Assembly: GCA_033239005.1 (NCBI GenBank)
Contig: BSQZ01000102.1
Coordinates: 974,001-1,038,000 of the forward strand
Source: Lamellibrachia satsuma
Lineage: Eukaryota; Annelida; Polychaeta; Sabellida; Siboglinidae
Reading direction: 5' to 3'
Length of the DNA: 64,000 bases
The translations under genes were made by a program, and so were the position numbers. The notes under the pieces were generated by a model, which was given only the letters and a program-made list of their open reading frames with translations, did no database searches and was not told the DNA's origin. Below are positions 24,055-36,200 of this stretch, piece by piece (within the stretch, counting starts at the first letter, position 1; every line of letters starts with the position of its first letter).

Positions 24055-24140
24055 TTTGTCAAATATATTTTTAACATATTCACGCTGCTAGCATTACACA
24101 ACCAATAAATAGTGTGTTCCATTCATGTATTGTTCTCTGC
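24055..24140 (-). mobile_element. Short fragment of the same LINE family
   Basis: The text AACATATTCACGCTGCTAGC and GTTCCATTCAT is the reverse complement of the LINE segment encoding NEWNKL ... SSVNMF at 16220-16290. Confidence 0.65.
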
Positions 24141-24499
24141 AACACTAAACGTATTTTAGCAGACTACTAGTTTCAATCATAACTCATATATTTTATTAAT
24201 AGCAGCAATCGGTTTCATTTGTTGTTTTAATATTTGAGTCTTTAAAAATCAACTGTTCTATATAAAACGACATTTCTACAAAACAGAAAACAGCAAACCA
24301 CGGTTGTTATTCTAGCCAGGCATATCACGTTGTGTGACTACAATATAGTTCTCATGGCGATACGGGAGTGTATGCAAAGGGTTTCCATGTACGATATCTT
24401 TGACACAATGACGCTGCTTGGCGAAGCCCCACTCAAACGAACACGGAAAATAAACATTGCACCTCACAGTGTCCTGTTCTGAACTGATTACAACTTACG
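24141..24499. other. Spacer, no gene seen
   Basis: Nothing recognised. Confidence 0.4.
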
Positions 24500-25350
24500 T
24501 TATATTGATTTTAACAAGGTTTAACAAGGTTGCCATCCCAAACAACAAGTTCCTGGTGGCAAGTGGACAAGGAAGCCATTGGCTTATCGAGAGTCCAACA
24601 ATTTTCTCATCTATGTGTAGCCCGCCCTTATCAAATATATGTCAATTATATGTTTAAACATATTCACACTACTAGCATTAACACAATTATTTGACAGTTT
24701 GTTCCATTCAGTTATCACCCTCTGTGAGAAAGAGTACTTTCTCATGTCCAACCTACACTGCTCCTTAACTAATGCCGCTTTTTGTCCTCTGGTTCTACTG
24801 CTTTCTTTAAGTTTGAAGAACATATTCCTGTCAACATCCTCATAGCCATTCACTATTTTAGACACTTCTATTTTAGTCTCCTCTTAGTCTCCTGGTCTCT
24901 AATGTTGTTAAACCACATTGTAATAAGCGACTTTCGTAACTAAGGTCTCGCAATTTTGGAATCATTTTAGTTGCTCTTCGTTGTATTCTTTCTAGCTTGT
25001 CTATGTCCTTTTTACGATATGGTCTCCATGTTTGAATACAATATTCCAAATGTGGCCTAACTATTGCTTTGTACAGGGGTACAATTAGCTGTTATATATG
25101 AGAGTTATATATGATAGTTCTCATAATTAGCCCTAGAATTTGATTTCCTTTCGAAGCAGCAATACCACATTGCTCTGAAACTTTCATGTTATCACTAAAT
25201 GTTACTCCGAAGTCCTTTTTTGTGTGGTTCTACCTAGTACAGCACCCCCCATTTTATATTCTTCGTCCATGTTTCCATGTCCTATGTGTATACATTTACA
25301 CTTCCCAAAATTGAATTTTCCATTTGTCTGACCTTTTAACTAATTTATCT
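24500..25350 (-). mobile_element. LINE copy (3' third), decayed
   Basis: In reverse orientation it matches the RT C-terminal region and 3' UTR of the LINE at 12909-16430. It encodes [38 protein letters not shown] and the tail CTCGATAAGCCAATGGCTTC. It is frameshifted upstream of 24865. It ends about 100 bp before the start of the VWA gene. Confidence 0.85.
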
Positions 25351-25455
25351 AGATCATCATTGATGTTTCAGTAGTTTTATTTGACACAGTTTGCAATAAG
25401 TATCATGTTATCATATTGTGTATCGGTGATTAATATTTGTTGCAGAAAGTGAAAG

Positions 25456-25525
25456 ATGGCTTCTAACCGGATACTTCTTCTCCTGATGACGTCGGCGGCC
25501 ATGGTCGCCGTCGCTAAGTCACAGT
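25456..25525 (+). CDS. VWA gene exon 1: signal peptide
   Basis: ATG followed by [20 protein letters not shown], a hydrophobic signal peptide with a likely cut before SQC. Donor GTAAGT follows. One leftover base (T) joins exon 2 to form Cys. Confidence 0.85.
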
Positions 25526-26510
25526 GTAAGTATGCCTGCTGTTAGTGACGTCAGCAGTGAATAACCGGAGAGAAGGAATCGACTCTGTATTGACAAATAA
25601 CAAATTGCCGTTGATGTTGGGTTTGCTAGGAAATCGCTGATACTTCCAGTGCTATCGCTGGTACTTTCAATGTTGTCGCTGGTACTTCTGGTGTTGTCAT
25701 AATTCCAATGCGGCCAACATGTCGTTATGAACCACTCATCATTTAGTTTTACTTTAAATCCTTTTGATACTTCTTTATCCTCCTGAAGTAGGTTGCTGGT
25801 TACACAGCAGCCCCGGTCCAGGAGGTCACGGTGTCTCGGCTGTCGATGACATCTCATCGCCATTATATTAACGTTGTTCATATTTACCATTGGATTGACG
25901 ACCCCCAAATGTATATATGGAAACATTCGATTGTGCGTATTCCTATATGTGACCGGCCTAGTCGATGACTTTCGATTGGTCTATCAAAGAGAGATATATG
26001 TTAAAGCATACACTCTTTGAGCAGGCCGTCGATCGCAAAATACACTTTACCATTATGGAGAGTTGAGTGATATGTACATGGGCAAAATAACAAACACGTG
26101 TCTGTCTGTCTTTCTGGTTATAGCTATGTGTCTGTTTGTGTGCAGGTGAGGTGGACTTTGTCTTCATTGTCGATGGTTCCGGTAGTATATGCGATGATAA
26201 AGGCCAGGCATGCGACAACTGGGAGTTGATAAAGTCTTTCTTGAGCAGTATCGTCAATAAAATGAAAATCGGACCTGATGCATCCACGTTCGCCATGATA
26301 CAATTCGGCTCGATCAGAAATCTCGTCTGGAACCTTGACGAGTAAGTGACGATATCACGATAAGTCTCGACGTTGCAAGAGCTGGTGTCTTGTCGCGTCT
26401 CATCGACGTTGAAAGGGCTGATAGACTTTAGCCAGGTTAAGGTATATCAAACAAGTTGGCAAGAACAGACACGCACGCACGCACGCACACGCACGCACCA
26501 CACACGCACG

Positions 26511-26545
<35 letters not shown>

Positions 26546-27120
26546 CAAGAAACTCGTTTGTATTCTCTGAATGTTTCAACCTTGTTTGCAATTAAATACA
26601 CGGATATACGAATTCTCCGTTCGAAACTGCAGCTAATTTACCGAATCTGCCAACACCGTTATTTCGCTCACGCGCTGTTCGTTACAGGCACAGCGATCAG
26701 GCCTCTCTGTTGAGCGCCATCAATAATTTGGAATACCAAATCCGAGAACACGAACACGTCCCACGCGCTCGAGCTGGCCCGCACCACCGTCTTCAACAGC
26801 AGCGGAGACCGACACAATGTACGGAATGTCGCCATCATGCTGACTGACGGGTTGCCGACCAACAAGTCCAAACCGTTCGTCGACGGACGAAAGCTGGCCC
26901 GCATCGCCGCTGATAAGCTGAAGGACTCCGGCGTCGAACTGATCACCGTTGGTGTGACAAACCAGATCGACGCCCAGTTGCTGAAGGATTGTCATCACCA
27001 CCGCATGAGGAGAACAATAACTACTTCACGAGTCCCGACTTCAACAAGCTCAACTCCCATCTCCGTGGCATCATCAGATCAGCTTGTACCGTCACGCAGA
27101 CGACGACGACGACGACGACG

Positions 27121-27156
<36 letters not shown>

Positions 27157-30147
27157 GCGACACCGGTTCCTGACCCGAGTACGTAGTCATTAGTAGTTGT
27201 TTTCACTGTTCAGATCGATCCTGCCAGTTTTGTAACTTCTGTATCGTGTTATTTTCAAGGAGGCTGAGCAATACAATGTTATCGATATAATTGGACAGCT
27301 ATTTTGTTAATTTACAATTGTGAGCAAATATTGAGTAAGTTGCTTCAATGCACATAATATAGTAAATTAAGACAACGATACAATGTCTCAGCATCAGGCA
27401 TGCGTCAATTAAGTAGATTTTATATATGCAATACCAGCAAAAATTACATAAATGTCAAATAAAATAGTTGAAATATTTGCATATTATCTATGTGATTACA
27501 CACGACAAATACGCCTACAGGAAAGGTCTTAGAACAAGCATTCCTCGCAGTTAAACAGCATTATGTCGTCGGAGTTACCCTATTCTTGAAGATAAAAACC
27601 ACCAGGTAGCGTGTTGGTAATGGGAAGGGGGTGTTACACGAAGAAACACTCGTTCGTTGGGGTCTGTTTTCCTGGATCAATTCCGGCAGACCACACGTGA
27701 TGTTTTGTAAACCGCGGTCGTGTTGCATTTCATACTATATTAATTATATATTGCATAGTTTCAGCTTCCTCTTTCCCAATATTGTATTGCACGTGAAAAT
27801 GTAACAATGTTGAAAACAAGTAAATTATGTTGAACATGCACATTTGCAGACTGCCAACAGCGAATGGACGTCGTGATTGTGCTCGACGCTTCTGGTAGCA
27901 TCCGCCAGAACAACTTCGTCATCGCGAAGGCCTTCCTCGCTGACACCATCGATCACTTGAACGTCAACTTAGGACGCACGCGCGTCGGTCTCGTGACATT
28001 CGGAAATGACGTTAGTCTGCGTTTCCAGCTGAACAAGTTATCTAGCAGGTGGGTGCAGATGTGTGGTTTATTTCTCCCGTCTTAGCCTAATGGTGCCCTG
28101 CGCAGTATATTTATAACTCTCTAAGCCTAACAAATAAAATAAAATGTTCTCAAGACAGCTGCATAATACTATTCATCAAGACTAACGAATAAAACATTTG
28201 CATACGAAAATGTGGCAAGCCAAACTTTCTTATTATAAAAAAAACCTTACAAATCATTCATTTAGCATACACACAGTCAGGTTTATACCGGGCCCATCTT
28301 ACGTCGTCTGTCGGTATAATTCACCAATCCATTCGATGGAACCAAATGGGCAACATTCATGAGGATTAAAAAATTAATGGATTCGACATGGAATTCATCA
28401 ATACAACCCCGGTGGCTATCTTCGAAACAATGAACCTCCTAGCGAATAGAAATGTCACTAGTTTTGTTTACTTCCTTAGACGACATGGTGCATTCTGCAG
28501 TAGTAAGTTAACATTACCGTTGCTTTCACAAAACATATTCTTACATCATCACAGTTTCACTTTAACTACCATGGCTTGAGATAGACATTCGCCATGTCGT
28601 TGCTCTAAGTTCATCGTGATGACAATGATGATGTTAATAATGACAACAACGATAAATGGATGAAGACGTTCATAATGATGATGATGGATGATGTTCATAA
28701 TGATGGTAACGATGAATGGATGATGATTTTCATAATGACAATAATGATGATGATGAATGATGTTCGTAATGATGATAATGATGGATGGATGATGATGTTA
28801 ATAATGATGGTAATGATGATGATGATGTCTTACATAGCGTTTCATCCAAATAATTGTTCTGTGTCGCTATGCAATATTTCATAAAATCTAATACATAAAT
28901 AAATAATGTGAACTATTTGAAATAATTGTAAAATCACAAATGTAAATATTAAAAATTGTTGAATGCATAGCTAAATATATAGATAAATGAATAAAAACAA
29001 TTAATCCTTAACTAAGATCAGATAAGCAGATAAATTAATTAATTAAATTACAACAATTTAGAATCACGACGGTAAATAACAGTAGCTAAATGTAACGTGT
29101 AGTGTCCGTGAAATCGGTATATTGTCCTACATAGAAGAACGCTTAACCTATTGCAGCGCCGACGTGAAGCAGGCCATCTTGGACACACCATACACTCACG
29201 GCACAACCAACACCGCCTCCGCCCTTCGCTACGTCACCGACACGATGTACACGCCCGCTAACGGCGACCGCAGTGACGTCGCCGACCTCGTTATCATCCT
29301 CACCGACGGAGGTTCTAACGACCTCAAGGCGACCGTGACGCAGGGGCTGAGACTGAAGGCCAAGGGAGTGCACGTGCTAGCAGTCGGCGTCGGTAACTGG
29401 CTGAACAAGTACGAGCTCGAGTCGATCGCCAGCCACCCGGACAGCCGCAATGTCATGTACATCAGTAGCTACGACAACATGAGAAACAGCAGTGACGCGT
29501 TCGTCTCCTACATGTGTGGAAGTACATAACTTTTTTCATTGCTGTGACCAATGATTGCGATAATGTTGATGATGAGATAATGCTAAAAATCTTTATATGA
29601 TCGTGCTAGCATGTGTGCGAAGTTATGTTATGCTATTCGACGTAGACGCTTCGCATTTTGGGTTTAACATCAGTGATTTGTAAATTATCAGAAAGGTTAA
29701 TTAAATACCATATGGTGGACTTCCTTGTTAGGCATAAATCATTAAATCTATATCAACATGGATTCATAAAAGCGAGGTCATGCTTAACAAATATGTTATG
29801 CTTTTTTTAAAGAAATCACGAAGTGGATAGACGATGGATCACCAGTAGCTATTTTATACTTAGTTTTTTCAGAAAACTCTTGACAAAGTACCACATCAAA
29901 GATGTCTACTTAAATTAAAAGCCCATGGTATCCTGGGTGGCATAATCGACTGGATTGAACAATGGCTGACTGAAAAAGACAACGTGTTGTAGTAGTAGTA
30001 ATAGATGGGGAGGATATATATTAAGATTAATAAAGGTCCTAATACTGATCCTTGTGGTACCCCACTCAAAACTGATTTCCAGTTTGAAACGTCCCTATCT
30101 ACACGTTGTCTTCTTTCAGTCAGCCATTGTTATATTCAATCGATTAG

Positions 30148-30239
<92 letters not shown>

Positions 30240-30250
30240 CTAATCGATTG

Positions 30251-30292
<42 letters not shown>

Positions 30293-33200
30293 ATGACTTG
30301 GACGATAATATAACGAGCAACGTACTGACATTTACGGATGACACAAGTGTTTAGAGGGGTTAACAATGATGGTTATAAACAACATTTACAAAATGATTTA
30401 GACAAATTAGTTAAATGGTCTGAGAAATGGCAGATGTTTTTCAAATTTGGGAAATGTAAATAACTATATATAGGACACCGGAACGTGGATGTGAACTATA
30501 AAATGGGATATACTGTTCTAAGCATTACTGTAAAAGAAAAGGATTAAGGAGTTACAATATGTGCTGACATGAAAGTTTCAGAGCAGTGTTGCATTGCAGC
30601 TTCAAAGGGTAATCAAATTATTGGGTTGATTTGGAGAAATATAACATGAAAGGAAACAAGCTAATTATTACTGTATAACGCAACAGTTAGGCCTCATTTA
30701 GAGTACTGTATACAAGCTTGGAGACCATATCGTAAGAAAGATATAGATACGCTTAAAATAATCCATAGAAGACAACTAAGAGTACTCCAGAACTGAGACA
30801 CCTTTTTGTGAAGATCGACTCAAAGAATATGGTTTAACAACCCTAGAGACAAGGCGGTTAAGAGGAGAGTAAATCGAAATTTCTAAGATATTGAATGGGT
30901 ATTATTTTTAGAACTCAAGAAAGATAACATAACTAGAGGACATGAGGTAACATTATTAAAGGTTCAGTGCAGATTGGATATCAGGAAGTACTCGTTCTCA
31001 CAGAGGACAACCAATGAATGGAACAAATTATCTACAGATTGTGTAACTGCTAGCAGCGTGAATGTGCTTAAAAACGAGATTGACACATATATCAAGACGG
31101 TGGATTACACATAGATAAAAATATTGGACGCTCGATAAGCCAATGGCTTCTTTGTCCATTTGCCATCTGGGCCTTTGCTTTGGATGGCAATCTTGTTAAA
31201 TCTTGTTACATCTTGTTAAATTTCGGTCGTCAAACAAACGACCCCGTTTTTGCGGAAGGTAACTGTAGTTCCAGATGATTTTAAAGTGATGGGAAGATAG
31301 TTCCGGATTTTGGGGCACAAATATCAGTTATGTTGACGACAATAATCATGGTGATTGTGCTGACACCACTTACTGTAGTAACTGTGAGTGATCTCGACGA
31401 ATGTTGTTTTGGACTGTTCCTAACGTCAAACCCCGCTATGTTACAGATCCCAGTCCGTGCAGCAGCAACCCTTGCCAGAACGGCGGCACGTGCAAGAACC
31501 ACGTGGACGGCATCTACATGTGTCACTGTCCAGACAACTACGGAGGCGACACCTGCCAGTACCGTGAGTGCCTTTGTCGTCGCGCAAACTGTGCCGTTTG
31601 TAAACCAGCGAGTCACTGACCAGATCTACGCCCGAGGGATGGCGACGCAATGATTTCACAGAGTAAAACATCACATTGGAAATGCAATATGTACTTGACA
31701 GGAAAATTGTTGTGTAATTATTCAGTTTACATCTTCACAAAAATCGATATGCAGCGAGAAGTGGATCTTACAAAAGAACATTACATAGCGTAACATTACA
31801 TAGTGTAACTCTGGACGTATATATGACGGTTCAAACTACATGTAATGAATTACATTCAAATGATCGACCAATCGCAATGAAGAAAACTTTCTCTGGACAC
31901 GGCACAATAAAACAATAATAAAAGTCGCTATAATTATTATTTCAGGTTGCATGGAGCCAAGTGACGTCGTCTTCGCATTGGATGCCTCCGGAAGTATCAC
32001 ACACAAGAACTTCAAGAAGGTTGTTGATTTCGCAAAGAATGTCGTTCTTGATCTACCAGAGTCCGTGTTGGACTCGAGACGTTCTCGGACAACGAACAGG
32101 TACGTCAGACGTGGCGATTGTAAAGTCTGATGCGACGGCAATGCTGTCTGACGACTGACTTATGCTTTGCGTGCTCGTCGTCAGAATGACGTTTCTCCTT
32201 CTTGAAATAGCCTGATTTTTAAATATAATCTGCAGATTCCCCACACGGACAACACGGAGATTTGAATTCGTTGACATCTGCATTTACGTCTGTGTTAGTG
32301 AAATATTGATACTAATTTTGTTTACATAGGTGCATGCCAAAAACGCTTTACAATAAATAAAAAATAGCAATACATTCTAAAAGAATGTCAGATACACATA
32401 TATGGGATAAATCCATTTGTAACTATATATTAGTAACATTAAATAACAATTTTGTGTATATATAAATGTAACAAATACGGATATAATTATGCACAAATTA
32501 TGCACAATACAAAAATAAACATAAATAATACATAAAATACATACTATTCATAATACGTTGAATACCCGATGCTATATCACTGTTTCAACCATATATAATA
32601 CATGAGTATATAACATCTTTGCACATCACGCGAGGTCGATGAACTACCCGAGTCAAATCTGTTGATGAGAGCGATGTAGGCTGTACAGTCCGGTTTGCAC
32701 GAAATGCATGCTTGCATAAGTCTCACAAAATGCGTCAAAAGCACCAATAGTTTTGTGCGAAATAACAACCGTTTGATTGATTGCAGGTCTACTTCAACCT
32801 AAAAGATTACAAAGATCGCTCTCTGCTGCTCAATGAGATGACCATCCCCTACTTCATGGACGGGACCACCAACACAGCGCGAGCCCTTCAAGTCATGCGA
32901 AACACCATGTTTACCAGTGAGAATGGTAGGTGACTCTTCTTTATCCCTATATAGAATTATAGTACGTTTTCGATGCTCATAAATAATGATCTTCAGGTGA
33001 ACGTCAGTCAAATATCCCATAGAAAGCATTCCAATAATGTTGGTCTTCCACTTCTCTCACTTCCACCCGTCGTCCGGACATTTCTCGCCAATCGCAGTAC
33101 ATTCCTGACAGTCCTACTATATAACTCATTCACTCATTTTTGTTCATTCCTCTTCGCTCCAACTGGAGCATGAGGCGCCAACAAGTCTTCTCCAGTCAGC

Positions 33201-36200
33201 ACTGTCTTGGGCAAACAAGCTTAGTTCATTCCAAATATTCCGAGCCGGATTCACCAACCTACTACATTAGCTAATATTAAATAATAACTGTTACAAGTTT
33301 TTTTTTTATTTATGATTTGTACTTAACCTTATGCATTCCGTTTCGCTTGACCGAACAGGAGATCAAATCAACATCCCGAACGTGGGTATTGTCATCACCG
33401 ACGGCCGCTCGAACTCACCACGTGACACATGGTCAGAGGCCTTCGCTGTCCGGCGCCAGAACATTGACCTGGTGGCTATCGGCGTCGGTGGAAATATTGA
33501 CAACTCTGAGCTGCGGGCCATCGCCAGTGACCCGGTCGACAACAACATCCTCATCGCCTCCAGCTTCGACAACCTCAACTCGCTCCTCGATAAAGTGCGA
33601 GCCTCCATCTGCAAGAGTAAGTTTTGACCGCTGGTTGACATTGAAACACACGCATGCGCACGCGCACACACGTACGCACGCACGCACAAACATATATATA
33701 CACGTGCGCACGCGCACACACCCTTCACATACACACGGACGAGCACGCACGCACGCACACACGCACGCGGGCGTGCGCGCACGCGCGCACACACACACAC
33801 AGACTTGATAGTAGTATCATATTCGTAAACACTGTTATTGCATGATAAAAGCAAACAAATTAATACACCAGTGCGTTGTGGTTTAATTAAAATGATAAAG
33901 GCAATAAAAAATACACACATATTTGATTTTGTACTGACACCATCTCTAACGTTGGTTTCCCGTTTTAGCGCCGCTGTGTAATTCCAACCCGTGCCGTAAT
34001 GGCGGGACCTGCCACTTGCTGAGGAACGGCTACAGTTGTGAGTGTCCACGGAACGCCACCGGCAATAACTGCGAGCGTAGTGAGTACTACGTCGAGGAGA
34101 CTGCTAGCAGTGACTCTTGGGTTCTGGGACTGGGGTGTGAAAGAATGATCATCTTCACTGACGCTGATCTGGTTGTCGGCAATGAGGGTGGTTTGACCCA
34201 CAACATCTGTCCAGTCGGTTCAGTATTTTGTTGCAGTTGGTACTCGTTTTTGCAAGAGATGACGCTGTGTTAGTGACGTACACAACAACATTTTACATGA
34301 AACACGATTATTGTCCAACAATAAAATTATGATCTATAGGTGATATATCTAAGATCTCTACAGCCATCAGACATCTAGATGTTAGTGGGGCATTTGCGAC
34401 GAACCAGGTCGTAGGCAAACGCTACTTCAGCTCTACTGACATTGAACGGTTAATAGTGTGCGAAATCGCACCAGATTATGGATCCATTTGTTATAGGGCA
34501 TTGGTTTACCGGTTTCCAGATGAAGTATATTGTATCGGGTTGTTTATAAATATAACATACTGCGTCAGCGGTCGTTAATGTGATCATTACAAGAACAGCT
34601 CATGCGTTTCACGCTGAAATTAGTTGTTTATTTTACCTTTCTTGCCTCTTATGCTAATCTTCTCAGCTCCACACAGCCAATTATTTCGCTTATACTGCAA
34701 ATTCAAGATGATTGACACTGCATAACATGTGATGACTAACCATGTTTGCCAAAGATAACCGAGACTAGAATACACATGTCTGTAGTTACATAATTATCCA
34801 CTAGGGAAATTTGTCTGTCGGTTTATCAACGGGTCAACGTGCTTTACGCAGAGTGCCAAGGAGCTGCTGATATCGTCTTCGCCATCGATGTTTCTGGCAG
34901 TATTCGCCAGGAGCGCTTCCATCAAGTGCGCGAGTTTTTGGTGTCTATCGTCGAGAACATGGAGGTTTACAACGATAAGGTCCGCGTTGGCGCACTCATC
35001 TTCTCCGACAGTGCCACCCTGCAGTTCCGCCTGAACGACCGCAGCTCGCGTCAAGATATTGTACAGGTAAGTGGCGTCACCAGTCGGCAAAGTCAGAACA
35101 TACTGTCAATGTTCGCTGTACTTTTAGTCTGGTCTTATACCCAAAAGGTTTGTTTCCGGTAACCCGATCAATGTGATTTAGAAACCAGGAGCAGCATAAC
35201 AAATCATAATCTACTGCTCTTCTACGTAAACATAAAAGGCATGCATTAATGTAAAAACTACTTACGACCTGTCAAGAGGACGTGCGCGCAATCAAAACAT
35301 TTATATTTACCAGTAGGCCCTATAAACGGCTGTAAAATTCGGAGGAAGCAAAATCAACATGAAATGGTACTTACGATGTACCTTTATATTTGGCATTAAG
35401 CATAGCGAAAGAATGTCTAAACCAGCCAGATACAATTTCCTAACATTTACATTAGTTTCGGTAATAAGTTAATTCTATGTGATGTTACAGTATCGTATTC
35501 AGCTGTTTTATACCTGCTTGACAATTATGTGCACGACCTTTCCCACTGCCGTGCCTGTTTATGAAAGATCCCTCCTTCACCACACATTCCCGTGTGCCCA
35601 CAGTCCCTGCGCATTATCCCCTACACGGGAGGAAGAACCAACATCGCTAGCGCCCTGAAGATGGCTCGCGAAGAACTGTTTGTCGAGAGCAAGGGTGACC
35701 GACAAGACGCGCCCAACTTCCTCGTCCTGTTCACCGATGGAGAAGCGAACGTGCAGGCCGATCGAACAATCCCGGAGGCTATCGAGTCTCGCATCGCCGG
35801 CATCCACACCATCGTCGTCGGCGTCGGAAAGGACTTGAACATCGTCGAGATGGAGGGCATCGCCAGCTACCCCGCCAGCCAGAACATCAAGATCATCGAC
35901 AGCTTCACGAAGATGAACACGTTGACCGGCATCGTCGAAGCCGAAATGTGCAACTGTGAGTCGTGGTTTCCGATCTCCCTCGCGCCACCGAAATGCATCA
36001 TCAACTGACCACACCCTGAAATCGTCTCCCATTTTACGCCCTGCAGACATTTTCATTCGAGTACTTAGTTGTAGGGTATTCAGCCATGCTGCAGTTAGTG
36101 GGCGTGGTGTATTCTATCGTGTCATTCCACCAATGACTGCAGCCAAATACGTATTTACACCTGGCGCTTATGCTTATGCTTATGCAGTTGGGGGAGGAGT

